A stretch of 64,000 bases of DNA, taken from NCBI GenBank assembly GCA_964017065.1, contig OZ024788.1, positions 10,476,457 to 10,540,456 on the forward strand, written 5' to 3'. This stretch comes from Haliclona indistincta. Its lineage: Eukaryota; Porifera; Demospongiae; Haplosclerida; Chalinidae. The position numbers and the translations under genes were made by a program. Position 1 is the first letter of the stretch, and each line of letters begins with the position of its first letter. Below, one piece after another: positions 33,881 to 44,814 of the stretch. The notes beneath the pieces were generated by a model. The model was not told the origin of the DNA. It saw only the letters and a list, made by a program, of their open reading frames with translations, and made no database searches.

Positions 33881-34010
33881 GTTCTCTAATCTACGCAGCA
33901 TCGATATCCATCATATACTTTTCGTCATTTTTATAAGACTACTTTTCATCATCATGATAACCTGTACAACTTGCATGCTATTATGCAGTATTCGGAGAAA
34001 AGTCGAATAA
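33879..34010 (+). pseudogene. Truncated copy of the 31973 membrane protein, 43 aa
   Basis: ATG 33879 opens MFSNLRSIDIHHILFVIFIR. A single change makes the AAA codon seen in the 31973 copy a TAA, ending the protein after RRKVE. The lost tail is still readable beyond the stop, with KAEQP duplicated. About 100 bp of 5' flank (GACATACGCATCCAGCTGAC) is shared with 31973. Confidence 0.6.
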
Positions 34011-34210
34011 GAAATGAAAGAATCACGAAAAGCAGAACAACCAGGACGAAAAGCAGAACAACCATTGAAGACCTCGGTGAAGTAATTTCAGGACACAATA
34101 GTCCATGACACACACTCAATATTAGATGTACAGCATTTTTAGATTTTGTAGATTAGTTGTATTATCTCATGTTTAGACATGTCAACATCTCACATGATAA
34201 GTGTTTTATA

Positions 34211-35220
34211 AAGTAATACATTTATCACAAAGCCCGGTCCTCACAATTAAAGTGACCTTAACTTGCAATAGATCGACAGACAAATAGTATTCAAAAATCA
34301 ATACTTTTGCACTAAGGAGATGAAAAGAATGATAGACACATATTTCCTCAAAGTCAATTGACTGCAAAGAAAATTATAAATGAAGAGCTACAGAGCAAAC
34401 GTCAAAGTAAACAGCACAGTAGCGAATCACAAAATACTGATGAAGACGTGTCCAAGTGGTCTATAAAGTGAGTGCCCTCCTTGTGTTTATAACTACCAGT
34501 TCTTCCAATTTGGAACATTGGTGCTAAATGACAGAGAACGCCAGTCTACTTTGGTGCAAGACTAAATGGATCGCCTGTAGCAACTAGAGATGACTGCGTG
34601 CATACAAAATTTTGACTGTAAACAGGTTGAAAAACTGTAATACTGTTTTGCAGCCAGCCAAAACCAGACTGGCTGGACTGTTCGTGCTGCTTATGTCCAA
34701 TGGTATGGCACCACCATTTGAAAACATTCACAGGTTCATTTCGGATTGAAATGCTATCTGACATTAGAATTAGAGAACGGGAATGAATTGAGATCGGCAG
34801 TGAACAAGCAGTACAAACATGTAGTAGAGATGCAGTAGAGGGGCACTGTCTTGTAGACCTGGCGGCACCTTTGAGACCACAATCTATGATTAACTAATGA
34901 AAGGAAACATCCAATACATCTTTATCGGAATTCAACCAATAATTAACCTGTGTAGTTAAATCGCTTAAATTCTGAATTCAGTCATTGTTGAAATAGAAAA
35001 CAACAAGCGAAGCAGGAGACCCCAAGAGATAACATCACATCACGTCAAGGGTCTGGTACCAGCAAGAAACATCTGGCACAAATACTTCTAAAGGCGTACT
35101 ATGCCAGTCAAAAAAATGGTGTTCAATATTGCGGCCCTATTGCAGCAGTATTAACAGATGGAGAATTGTGGCATTTTTTCCATTAAAAGCACTAGAATAT
35201 TTTTGTGCCGTAATACGTTC
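34211..35220. other. Array entry region, no firm gene
   Basis: Apart from the minus-strand frame at 34546-34764 nothing stands out. From about 34960 on, the sequence contains the TTCAGTCATTGTTGAAA...AACATCACATCA module that recurs through the 36-47 kb array. Confidence 0.4.
34546..34764 (-). CDS. Hypothetical protein, 72 aa
   Basis: ATG at 34764-34762; opens MSDSISIRNEPVNVFKWWCH and ends FSLAPK before TAG. The composition is balanced and protein-like (aromatic, His/Gln-rich) rather than AT-biased. No family, duplicate or promoter is recognised. It might be an exon of a domesticated transposon gene. Confidence 0.25.
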   Translation of the reverse strand: MSDSISIRNEPVNVFKWWCHTIGHKQHEQSSQSGFGWLQNSITVFQPVYSQNFVCTQSSLVATGDPFSLAPK

Positions 35221-35235
35221 AACATCACTTGAAGT

Positions 35236-35311
35236 CACGAGGCTTATACAGCTATTCTGCAACATCCTGATGGAGCCAGCTGCCTCTACTCTTGTCAGAT
35301 CTTGAAGAAAA
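35236..35311 (+). pseudogene. Diverged micropeptide-array relative (RLIQLFCNIL)
   Basis: The frame VTRLIQLFCNILMEPAAST matches the family core (RLMMTLANIMMALAAS). It has no in-frame ATG nearby and no TATA box, so it looks like a dead copy at the edge of the array. Confidence 0.4.
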
Positions 35312-35439
35312 GGCATAAAAACTACCTCTGCTGACTGACTAAAGCAGAGCAAGAACATGCTAACTGATTGTGTAATGTCATTTTATTACATGATGGTTAT
35401 GATTGCTCAATAGTAGAAAGATTCAATAGTGTTTAATAA

Positions 35440-36060
35440 TAGGATTTGAAATTTCCAGCAACGTACATCATGAAGAAAATTATGAGCGCATGTATAGATT
35501 CAATATTGCTGAAAGAGTAATGAAGCAAGAGACTCTGAGAGGTAACATCACATCGCATCAAGAAAAATAACTTGACATCTACCAAGCAGTTCAAGTTAGA
35601 GAGAATAGCCTTTTAAAAACGCTAACAGCCTTGCTTGTCATTTTTGTCTATACATGTAATCACCTGGTTTATAGTTTGGCTGGAATCAGAGCATCAACGT
35701 AAAGGTGGATGATTCATGAAATTTACAGGTCAGGTTGTATGTCAACGACACACTAGCAGGCAACAAGACGAAAATAGATGCAGACATGCCTCTCCTGTCA
35801 ATTGCAAGAGTACCATTCATTTACAATGATCTCGTATCGACTAAAAGTACAGGAATCCATTCCACTGAAAAAATTGCATCCAAAAAATCTGCCTCTTGTT
35901 TTATAATTATTTTTTTTAGACGGAAGCAGCTGAGTATAAGCATTATCAGAACCTCAGCTTTGAGAAAGCATCAACAGAGAGAAGAACAAGAAACACAGCA
36001 TGCAAGTAAAATAAAAAAACACGGCCCATGATTACACAATGAAGGATGTGCCCTTTCTCG
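35440..36060 (+). repeat. Array module duplicated from 30455-30860
   Basis: A long match with 30455-30860. Here the frame continues past the shared LYVNDTLAGNKTK to about 36031 without a stop and gains a basic end (KQLSISIIRTSALRKHQQRE). There is no ATG at the front and the coding nature is doubtful. Confidence 0.5.
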
Positions 36061-36405
36061 GAAGTTATCCAAAACTGAACAGAAATTGAATTGGATCCAC
36101 AGTTAGACCCTGTTCAAGAGCCATGGACAGTATGATTGCTGTCACATGTGCATCCAACATGGAGACTATGATACGGTTTGATGATGGTGTACCTCAGAGA
36201 ACACGGTTCTATATAATAATACGGTTGTGTGCCCATGATTTCAACACTGAAGATAACGTTTTTTGGCTGCATCTATGAGACAGCAACATGGTATAAATAT
36301 TACAATATTTAGACAGTATTTATTGTGCTTATAGGAAAGATTCATTATACTTGCCAAACATTGGAATAGCTTAACCTTACATTCGAAAGCATAATACATG
36401 TAGGA

Positions 36406-36621
36406 ATGCCCCTCACAGGTGCATTAGTAGAATCTAATCGTTGTAGTAAGACAAAACGAAGAAGAGAAGACCCAGAGAGGACACATCACATCAAGAAGAT
36501 TCCAGCGTTGCTGTCAGCTGCCATAAAGCTTTCACCACCTCTTGCACTCACGGGGCTGATACAGCTATTCTACAACATCATGATGGCGCTAGCTGCCTCT
36601 TCACTGACTGAAGCAGAATAA
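36406..36621 (+). CDS. Micropeptide-family ORF with a long N-terminus, 71 aa
   Basis: ATG 36406 to TAA 36619-36621. The C-terminal third (LIQLFYNIMMALAASSLTEAE, hydrophobic then acidic) matches the array core. The front (VESNRCSKTKRRREDPERTH) is read from the repeat module AGGAGATCCTGAGAG that is non-coding upstream of the other copies. It may be a fused frame and not an original gene form. Confidence 0.3.
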   Translation: MPLTGALVESNRCSKTKRRREDPERTHHIKKIPALLSAAIKLSPPLALTGLIQLFYNIMMALAASSLTEAE

Positions 36622-36695
36622 TTCACAATACACAATCAGTTAACATGTTCTCTTGTTTTGCTTCAGTCAGTCAGCAGAGCTTTTTGACAGTACTT

Positions 36696-36757
36696 TCATG
36701 GCTTGTCAGCTAGCGCCATCATCACGTTGGCTAATGTAATCATTAGCCTGGAGACCA
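36696..36757 (-). pseudogene. Inverted micropeptide copy, truncated
   Basis: Read on the minus strand: VVSRLMITLANVMMALADKP then stop. The only usable ATG gives 15 residues (36743 to 36696). It is an inverted partner of the plus-strand array copies. Confidence 0.5.
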
Positions 36758-37204
36758 CAATTCATAGTGAATACAATATACAGCAGCTGACAGCAACAGT
36801 CCATGATGTATGGAAACTTCAAATAATACTCACTATATACCATTGGATGGTTCTACTATTGAGCAATTATAGCCAACACGTACCACGTCAACATAGTATC
36901 ATTATTACGTGATGGCTATAATTGCTCAATAGTAGAAACATCCAATAGTGCATAATAATAGGATTTGAAATTTCCAGCAACATACATCATAAAGACGTAT
37001 CGACTATACAAACCGATGTAGTTAAGTCACTTCAAGTTTGATTCAGTCATTGTTGAAATGATATTAAGAGCACAGGTTTGAATAATGCTGACCACAGTGA
37101 ACGTCGTCGCACAGGTACACACGTGCCTGTGCGGCCAGTACAGGGGCAGCAAATGTATTGGTCAGACCATAATGCATGCACACTAGCTTCCAAGCATTAT
37201 GCAT

Positions 37205-37525
37205 GCTAGGCGAGGTGAACAGTTGTGCTCATCACGTCATCACTGTCTCTCTATTCATTCCCATCGTCGTTGGACACGCCAGGTTCCAGGTCGCTTACCA
37301 TGGGTAAAAACTCGTAAGGACTTACCGTCAGACACGGGAGGCTCAGGTAGCGGGACCCTGTCACCCGATCTGCTTGCAGCGATCCAGACAGTGGTGCAGG
37401 CAGCTGTGCAAGCGGAGGCGGCAAAAGCGCTACCTAGGCCCCCTACTCCTCCACCTCCCCCAAGTAAATGTGATATGTCACCAAAGGTGCTTCCTCCGCA
37501 TGTGATCGAGCTACTCCTGGATTAA
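37205..37525 (+). pseudogene. Gag-like region of a tyrosine-recombinase retroelement
   Basis: A GC-richer stretch than its surroundings. The frame includes DLPSDTGGSGSGTLSPDLLA and AVQAEAAKALPRPPTPPPPP. A Gly/Ser linker, an Ala-rich helix and a proline tract resemble the short capsid-like ORF of DIRS-type elements. It lies immediately before the recombinase, so the two belong to one inserted element. Confidence 0.5.
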
Positions 37526-37544
37526 TCCATCACTTGGACATCAC

Positions 37545-38065
37545 TGCACTGTGAAAGGGATACTGACGGAGGCTTCCTCTCGTCGACTTTTACCAATTTC
37601 GCCAGAGGTTATGACAAAACTACATAAAGCCTGGTCATCGGGGTGCTACGACTCTTGCATGCTGTGGGCAATGGCGTGTGCCAGTTTCCTGAGGTCAGGA
37701 GAGTTTTTGCCGCGAAGATCCGCCGATTCTGTCGTCAGCGGTGGCAGTGGATTCTCACATCTCTCCGTCAATGGTGAAGATATTTTTTACGAAGGCAAAG
37801 ACAGATCTGTTTGGCAAGGGCGTCGACATATTCCTGGGGCAGAACGACACACCTCTGTGCCCAGTAGCAGCAGTGCTAGGATACCTCGCGGTCCGCCCAG
37901 CGCATTGTTTGTGTGGGAGGACTTCTCTCCGCTGACGAGGTACCAGTTCGTTCTGAGAGTGAAGCAAGCCCTTCAGGCAGCAGGGACTGATGCGAGTTGC
38001 TACTCAGTTCACAGCTTCCAGATGGAAGCAGCCACGACAGTAACAAAATCAAGAGGCAGCACCAA
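37545..38065 (+). pseudogene. Tyrosine recombinase (DIRS-like), frameshifted
   Basis: The frame reads RRLLPISPEVMTKLHKAWSS, then CASFLRSGEF (first catalytic Arg in LRSGE). It shifts at about 37750 into FTKAKTDLFGKGVDIFLGQN and CPVAAVLGYLAVRPA, then back into PLTRYQFVLRVKQALQAAG and YSVHSFQMEAATT. This is the order of a DIRS/crypton-type integrase. In the H-x-x-R box the second catalytic Arg is Gln (HSFQ), and there are two frame shifts, so it is inactive. It is inserted in a reversed micropeptide copy (remnant 38071-38127). Confidence 0.8.
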
Positions 38066-38070
38066 ATCTA

Positions 38071-38127
38071 GAGGCAGCTAGCGCCATCAGGATGTTGCAG
38101 AATGTCATTATTAGCCTGGAGGATGAA
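38071..38127 (-). pseudogene. Micropeptide copy remnant beside the recombinase
   Basis: On the minus strand it reads SSRLIMTFCNILMALAA, almost the same as the copy at 38924. It is cut off by the tyrosine recombinase element. Confidence 0.5.
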
Positions 38128-38554
38128 CGGGTGAACGCATTAAGACAATTATTGTTCAGCTCTAATCATCATAGTGATACTGAAACTGCTATCAATCGCC
38201 ATATTGTTTCCCCGTCTATGAGAATATAATGTTTCTGGCTGTCGTTCGGCCCTTGCTTGAGTATTCTGCACAAGTCTGGGACCCCCACCTGCTAGGTCTA
38301 ATTTCAACCATCTAAAGGATCCAAAGCTTGCCCTCCACATGTGCGCAAAGGATTGGACTGCAAGTTACAAGGATTTGCTCATCCATTTCGATTTACCAAC
38401 TTTAAAGCAAAGTAGAAAGTTTCTCAAACTGTTTTTTTTTTATTTTTTGGGGGTAAAATGTAATCATTTTTCTTCAATAAAAAGCTCACTGAAATGTCCA
38501 AAAACTGAAACGAATTTTATAACTCATGTTATACTTGAGTCATTCTGATTGTAG

Positions 38555-38635
38555 TTATTCTTTGCCTTGTCTTTGAAGAATAGACACAGCTAGCGCCATC
38601 ATGTAGTTGGCTAATCTCATGACAGCTGATAGCAT
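38555..38635 (-). CDS. Micropeptide, inverted copy, 26 aa
   Basis: ATG 38635-38633 to stop 38557-38555, minus strand. The core is VMRLANYMMALAVSIL with the basic end QRQGKE. It lies head-to-head with the plus-strand copy at 38924. The TATA box between them (38816) points towards the plus-strand copy only. Confidence 0.35.
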   Translation of the reverse strand: MLSAVMRLANYMMALAVSILQRQGKE

Positions 38636-38815
38636 TAGTTCAAAGCTTAAGGAAAACAAATGCTGTGAAGCTTTGCAAATAATTCATGACAACTTGACCA
38701 CACTTGAACCAGTGCTACATGTAGACTTGGCACTGGGCGGGGCATAGCATATCATAATGTACAGTGTACACAACAGCGTCTTAACAACTAATAACAAAGC
38801 ACAATTTCCTTAATT

Positions 38816-38821
38816 TATAAA
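38816..38821 (+). promoter_or_regulatory. TATA box of the 38924 micropeptide
   Basis: TTTATAAACACACAGCAGCTG, 108 bp before the ATG. The block TGTACAGTGTACACAACAGCG lies about 60 bp further upstream, as in the other array copies. Confidence 0.5.
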
Positions 38822-38923
38822 CACACAGCAGCTGTAAACTAGCTGTACTAATAATTATTCTCCTGTCATTTTAGCAGCAATCTTCAATCTCGGTCTTCTA
38901 GCAAGTTGCTATCAGCTGTCACG

Positions 38924-38995
38924 ATGTGGTCATCCTCCAGGCTAATAATGACATTCTGCAAGATACTGATGGCGCTAGCTGCCTCTAGATTTTAA
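38924..38995 (+). CDS. Micropeptide, 23 aa
   Basis: ATG 38924, stop 38993-38995. Core SSRLIMTFCKILMALAAS, then RF and an early stop where other copies continue. TATA box at 38816. Confidence 0.4.
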   Translation: MWSSSRLIMTFCKILMALAASRF

Positions 38996-39141
38996 AGACA
39001 AGCAGACTACAGTCAGTCAGAATGACTGTAGTAGAACAAGAGAACATGTTAACTGATTTAGTATTGTGATTTAGTATGTGTTGTTATAATTGTTTAGTTG
39101 TAGAAACAGCCAGAGTTGCACAATAATTCACATAAAGAAAA

Positions 39142-39375
39142 ATGATATACGCGTGCACGCATCAACTACACAAGAATGTTAGTGCACTAAATATCTTATT
39201 CTGCTTAAAATTAGATTCTGAGGGAGTTACGATTGATAGTAGCTGGGCGTGCCTGTCTTCATGGAGGACAGTGGACGTTACGGTTATATACTTCAATACC
39301 AAACTGCATTACACTCTGTGCACAGGGGGTGTGTTATATGAACTCTTAGTCTGCTTTATGGACAACTTTTGCTAA
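39142..39375 (+). other. Duplicated 77-codon frame, coding status unclear
   Basis: ATG 39142. The second half (DSSWACLSSWRTVDVTVIYF and onwards to CFMDNFC) is nearly unchanged in the copy at 41003-41166 and both end at the same stop. The copy lacks the front and its ATG. The identity at DNA level is too high to tell protein conservation from recent duplication. Confidence 0.3.
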
Positions 39376-39407
39376 GAAATAAGAGAGCAATGAGATGTAG
39401 TATTAGT

Positions 39408-39687
39408 GAACGGCAAAGGATTGATATTGGTATATTCTGGAGTGATGAGGGAGCACAGGAATGCTTACAATCAACTAGAACGGCAAAGGATTGATATCAG
39501 TATATTCTGGAGTGATGAGGGAGCACAGGAATGCTTACAATCAACTAGAACGGCAAATGATTGATATTGGTATATTCTGGAGTGATGAGGGAGCACAGGA
39601 ATGCTTACAATCAACTAGAACGGCAAATGATTGATATTGGTATATTCTGGAGTGATGAGGGAGCACAGGAATGCTTACAATCAACTA
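39408..39687 (+). repeat. Four tandem 70-bp units
   Basis: Units start at 39408, 39478, 39548 and 39618 (GAACGGCAAAGGATTGATAT...). They differ at only one or two positions. A single unit sits at the matching place in the duplicate, at about 41199-41268. Confidence 0.95.
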
Positions 39688-39699
39688 GAATGCTTCAAG

Positions 39700-40620
39700 A
39701 TTTAGTGGACTAAATATCTTTTAAAAATTAATTAGCGTAACAATGGATTGATTATTAGCATAACAAGAACAGAGCATAATTACTCGTAGTTGCTATGTGT
39801 GGTCTATAGCCGGTAACAGTAATAGTCCTAAGATTTGAGCTGAAGCTGATATGAATTATTAGGATATGCAGCCATCATAGCTTGCTGTCCTGTGTAAAGT
39901 GCATGACATCGTTATGATAGAGAAGTTAATATCAGAAAGAGAAAAAGAACAAGAACCATTAGAACGAAATTATGAACATTCTCTGTATAGAATGGTTAAT
40001 AGAAAAGCCATAGTTGTTAACAACAAACTCTATTGTGGAGATTAATTACATCTCTTTGTCTTCTGCAGGAGACAAATGCAAGAACTACAAGCAGTGTGAA
40101 GTGTTCCAATCGGAAATCAAGGTAGACTATGATGCATATGCTTTAATAGTTAATTACACGTGTATCAATGATTTCATAACCATTTTAAAGCATGCAAGAA
40201 CAAGGCATGCTGCAAATCCAAAAATTTTTTAATGCTGGCAAATTGTTCTTAATTTTATTTTATAATCATCCAGGTTTATGTGCTTTGTTGGTAGCACTGC
40301 TGCAAAAGAGATAGCCTGAAAATCAAGAGCAAGATTCATGATTCACTGATAAAGGAGAGAAACATGTCTACTTAGAGATATCTTTATCACTAAATGCTCT
40401 CAAATGTTCGGATATTATTATTTTGAATGCGACCTGCACAATTGAATAAAACACTTAAAACAACAATTTATTTTGATTCAATCATTGTAGAAAGAAGAGA
40501 TCCTGAGAGTTACCATCACATCAAGAAAGATAAAAATCACACCTCCAAGAAACTACAAATGTACATGCCTGCACAATATTCATGACAATTTGACCACACT
40601 CGAATTAGTGCTACATGTAG
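39700..40620. other. Array module sequence
   Basis: This is repeated at 42028-42900 (GCGTAACAATGGATTGATTATTAGC, then GGTCTATAGCCGGTAACAGTAAT). Open frames at 40014-40232 and at the matching place near 42313 follow a TTCTGCAG acceptor-like site, but they differ by indels and are not supported as genes. Confidence 0.45.
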
Positions 40621-40706
40621 GCTTATAATTATTCTCCTGTCATTTTAGCAGCAATCTTCAATCGTTCTTCTTGTAGTTCCAGCACGTTGCTATCAGCTGT
40701 CGAGTC

Positions 40707-40859
40707 ATGTACTCAATAAAACTTGTGGTCTCCAGGCTAATGATGACATTAGCCAACATTATGATGGCGCTAGCTGCCTCTATTCTTCGATTTCAAAGAC
40801 GAGGCAAAGTTAACTACAGACAGAATGACTGTTGTAGAACAAGAGAACTAGTTAATTGA
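40707..40859 (+). CDS. Micropeptide, 50 aa, copy without TATA box
   Basis: ATG 40707, TGA 40857-40859. Opens MYSIKLVVSRLMMTLANIMM, then ALAASILRFQRRGK and a polar end. About 140 bp carrying the TATA box in other copies is missing upstream (CATGTAGGCTTA joins TAATTATTCTCC directly), so this copy may be silent. Confidence 0.35.
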   Translation: MYSIKLVVSRLMMTLANIMMALAASILRFQRRGKVNYRQNDCCRTRELVN

Positions 40860-41002
40860 TTGTGTATTGTGATTTAGTATGTGTTGTTATAAGTCGAAAC
40901 ATCCAGAGTTGAACAATAATTGAAATTTCCAGCATACAGAAAAATTATGAGCGCGTACACGTATCAACTACAAAAGAATTATTCTGCTCAAAGTTAGAGC
41001 AT

Positions 41003-41268
41003 AAATATTCTGAGGGAGTTATGATCGATAGCAGCTGGGCGTGCCTGTCTTCACGGAGGACTGTGGACGTTACGGTTATATACTTCAATACCAAACTGCA
41101 TTACACTCTGTGCACAGGGGGTGTGTTCTATGAACTCTTAGTCTGCTTTATGGACAACTTTTGCTAAGAAATAAGAGAGCACTGAGATGTAGTATTAGTG
41201 AACGGCAAAGGATTGATATTGGTATATTCTGGAGTGATGAGGGAGCACAGGAATGCTTAAAATCAACT
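41003..41268 (+). repeat. Duplicate of 39209-39477
   Basis: Nearly identical to the segment at 39209-39477, including one of the 70-bp units. It shows that the 39.1-40.9 and 40.9-43.2 kb blocks arose by tandem duplication. Confidence 0.8.
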
Positions 41269-41305
41269 ACAATAGAAAGAATGGTTCAAGATTTAGTGCG
41301 CTAAA

Positions 41306-42027
41306 TATCTTAATCCTATCCCAAGGAATCGGTGCAGGCTACTCTTATTTTGCCCAGGAGTTATCTGAGGTCGAGGAGATGGACATTAATGAATCAGGCA
41401 TATCCTTTAAGATCCAATTTAATCAACTAAATAGTGTTAGTATGTCCGGTTCTATGTCAGAGGATAACTGAGTTGAATCTTTAACTAGTTTTTTAAACAA
41501 AAACATGCCTTCTGAAATCAGATGCAGCCGATTTTCTAACATTAATCAAAGATTTACCCCTTTCAAGGGTGGGAGGATATACAATTAGTGGTACGTGATC
41601 AGTTAAAATCATTGTGCTTCGTTGTTTCCATTGATTGATTGATTTCCATTGATTTCACTGTTGCTGCAGTTGAAGCAAAAGTAGGAACCACACAGACTAT
41701 CGAAGACATCATGCTACAACTACAAGCAAATATGCTACTGTGCTCTGTAAATCAACTGCGTGTCAGTGCTCTCAGGGATGATGTAACTATGGAGACTCTA
41801 AAAGCAATTCAACAAATCACTACATATGGCATTGCAGTTTGCGCAAGTGACAGGAGTAACATCGTTCTACGTATGACGTGTTGACTTCAGATCCAATTCT
41901 ATAGCCACCGAAAAGTTGTTCGAATTTACTAATTTCTCCCCTATGGCGATGGCAAAGTTCGATTCAGTTCTAGAATTCGTAGTGCAGCGATTGCTTGCAA
42001 CTCCAGAAGTTCCTCAAGAAGAAACGA
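41306..42027 (+). other. Insert of about 720 bp with three open frames
   Basis: Absent from the sister block at about 39715, so it was inserted here or lost there. It contains open stretches: AQELSEVEEMDINESGISFK (ends 41471), TQTIEDIMLQLQANMLLCSV with TMETLKAIQQITTYG (ends 41884), and KLFEFTNFSPMAMAKFDSVL (about 41884-42030). The sequence looks like helical coding exons, but frames change between them. No family is recognised. Confidence 0.35.
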
Positions 42028-43023
42028 TATAACAGCGTAACAATGGATTGATTATTAGCGTAACAAGAACAGAGCATAATTACTCGTAGTTGCTAGGTGT
42101 GGTCTATAGCCGGTAACAGTAATAATCCTAAGATTTGAGCTGAAGCTGATATGAATTATTAGGGTATGCAGCCATCATAGCTTGCTGTCCAGTGTAAAGT
42201 GCATGACATCATGATAGAGAAGTTAATATCAGTAAAAGAGAAAAAGAACAAGAACCATTAGAACGAAATTATGAGCATTCTCTGTATAGAATGAGAAATA
42301 GAAAAGGCATAGTTGTTAACAACAAACTTAGTCTATCAAGCTAGACCCAGAATTCTATTGCTGAGATTAATTACATCACTGTATCTTCTGCAGGAGACAA
42401 ATGCAAGAGCTGCAAGCACAATCAGAAATCAAGGTAGACTTCGATGCACATGCTTTAATAGTTTATTAAATGTGTATCAATTAACCATGCAAGAAAAAGA
42501 ACAAGGCATGCTGCAAATTAAAGCAATATTAATTTTTTAATTTTAATTTTTTAATGCTTGTCAAATTGTTCTTAATTTTATTTTATAATCATCCAGGTTT
42601 ACGTGCTTTGTTGATAGAAACGTTGCAAAAGAGATAGCCTGAAAATCAAGAGCAAGGTTCAAGACTCACTAATAAAGGAGAGAAACATGTCTACTTAGAG
42701 ATATATTTATCCCTAAATTTTCTCAAACATTCGGATATTATTTTTTTGAATGCGACCTGCACAATTGAATAAAACACTTAAAACAACAATTTATTTTGAT
42801 CCAATCATTGTAGAAAGAGGAGATCCTGAGAGTTACCATCACATCAAGAAAGATAAAAATCACACCTCCAAGAAACTACAAATGTACATGCCTGCACAAT
42901 ATTCATGACAACTTGAACACACTCGAACTAGTGCTACATGTAGGCTTATGATTATTCTCCTGTCATTTTAGCAGCAATCTTCAATGGTCTTCTCATGGTT
43001 CCAGCATTGCTACAGCTGTCATA

Positions 43024-43170
43024 ATGCGGTCACTGGTCTCCAGCCTAATAAGGATATTAGCCAACATGATGATGGCACTACTGCCTCTATTATTGTTCTT
43101 TATCAAAGACCTCGCAAAGAATAACTACAGCCAGAATGAACAAGAGAATACTAATAATTATGTTAACTGA
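43024..43170 (+). CDS. Micropeptide, 48 aa, copy without TATA box
   Basis: ATG 43024, TGA 43168-43170. Core MRSLVSSLIRILANMMMAL. A one-base loss relative to the copy at 43894 shifts the frame after MMMAL to LPLLLFFIKDL, which lengthens the hydrophobic stretch. It shares the promoter-removing deletion with 40707. Confidence 0.35.
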   Translation: MRSLVSSLIRILANMMMALLPLLLFFIKDLAKNNYSQNEQENTNNYVN

Positions 43171-43802
43171 TTTAGTATTGTGATTTAGTATGTGTTGTTA
43201 TAATTGTTTAGTTATAGAAACAGCCAGAGTTGAACAATAATTGAAATTTCCAGCATAAAGAAGAATTATGAGCTCGTGCAAGTATCAGCTACAAAAGAAA
43301 GAATGGTTCGAGCACTAACATTTAGTGCACTAAAAATTAATTATTAATATCTTAACAAAGGATTGACTATTAGCAGAAAGAACAGTTCATGGTGATTTAA
43401 ATTAAGAACAAGGTTTATGATTCACTGATAAAGGAGAGAAACAATGTCTACTTAGAGATATCTCTGAATGCTCTCAATGTTTGAATATTATTATTTTGAA
43501 TACGACCCTGCACAATTGAATCAAACATTTAAGAACAAATAATTAATTATTTTGATTCAATCATTGTAGAAAGAGAAAAAAGCAGGAGATCCTGAGAGTT
43601 AACATCACATCAGGAAAGATAAAAATCACAGCTCCAAGAAACTACAAATGTACATGCCTGCACAATATTCATGACAACTTGACCACACTGGAACTAGTGC
43701 TACATGTAGGCTTGGCACTGGGCGGGCAGTATAGTATAGCATAATGTACAGTGTACACAACAGCGTCATAACAACTAACAATGACGCACAAGTTCCTTCA
43801 TT

Positions 43803-43808
43803 TATAAA
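43803..43808 (+). promoter_or_regulatory. TATA box of the 43894 micropeptide
   Basis: TATAAA in CATTTATAAACACACAGCAG, exactly 91 bp before the ATG, the same distance as at 44906, 46033 and 47219. Confidence 0.5.
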
Positions 43809-43893
43809 CACACAGCAGCTGTAAACTAGCAGTACTAATCTCCCGTCATTTTAGCACCTATCTTGGTTCGACGATGTTGCTACAGCTATTACA

Positions 43894-43995
43894 ATGCGGT
43901 CACTGGTCTCCAGCTTAATAAGGACTTTGACCAACATGATGATGGCGCTAACTGCTTCTATTATTGTTCGTTATCAAAGACCTCGAAAAGAATAG
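43894..43995 (+). CDS. Micropeptide, 33 aa
   Basis: ATG 43894, TAG 43993-43995. MRSLVSSLIRTLTNMMMALT then ASIIVRYQRPRKE: a hydrophobic helix with a basic end. TATA at 43803; an AATAAA (in CAACAATAAAAGC) follows near 44158. Confidence 0.45.
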   Translation: MRSLVSSLIRTLTNMMMALTASIIVRYQRPRKE

Positions 43996-44449
43996 CTACA
44001 GTCAGAATGAACAAGAGAATAACTTTATGTTAACTGATTTAGTATCTTGATTTTAGTATGTGTTGTTATATATAATAATTATTGTTCAATACTAGAAAGA
44101 TCGAATGTTATAAATTTCCATCACGAAGAAAAATTATGAGCGTGTGCACGTATCAACAATAAAAGCTTCAAGAGCTGGTGCAATATTATAGACAAATATC
44201 TTTTTAAATTAGCATAACAAAGGAAAGACTATTAGTAAAAGAACCGTTGCTGGCGAATGGTGATCTGATTGCAATTCTTTTCTATGATCCTTTGAATAAG
44301 AGTATGCAGCCATCATAGCTTGCTGTACTTTGCCCTGTGTAAAGAGCATTCTATTAGCACAAAAGCCATAGTCTGTAAGCAGCCTAGTGAGGAATGCTGC
44401 AGACCATCATTTTGTAAACAACTTCAACAATATTCACGATGCGGACATG

Positions 44450-44457
44450 TGACGTCA
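44450..44457 (+). promoter_or_regulatory. CRE-type site TGACGTCA
   Basis: A perfect CRE palindrome about 450 bp before the 44906 ATG. It is repeated at 45484 and 46661 in the matching position of the next units, and is mutated to TGACATCA at about 47818. Confidence 0.4.
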
Positions 44458-44814
44458 TTATGATAGAGAAGTTAATATCAGCAAAAGAGAAAATCAAGAG
44501 AAAGGTTCATGAACTACTAAATAAAGAAGAGAAAGTCTACTTATCCCTAAAAGCTCTCAAAATTAATGTTCGAATATTATTATTTTGAATACGACCTGCA
44601 CAATTGAATCAAACACTTAACAACAATAATTATTTATTTTTGATTCAATCATTGTAGAAAAAGAAAAAGCAATATTCATGACGCATCACACAGACAACTT
44701 GACCACACTGGAACTAGTGCTACATGGTAGGCGTGGCACTGTATACCACATCATAATGTACAGTGTACACAACAGCGTCATAACAACTAATAATGACGCA
44801 CAATTTCCTTCATT

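Noticed and set aside
36703..36912. Plus-strand protein at 36703-36912
   Set aside because: It is the antisense of a reversed micropeptide copy (RLMITLANVMMALA).
39142..39375. Firm gene call for the 77-codon frame
   Set aside because: It is matched only by a recent duplicate that lacks the start codon, so conservation cannot be separated from recency.
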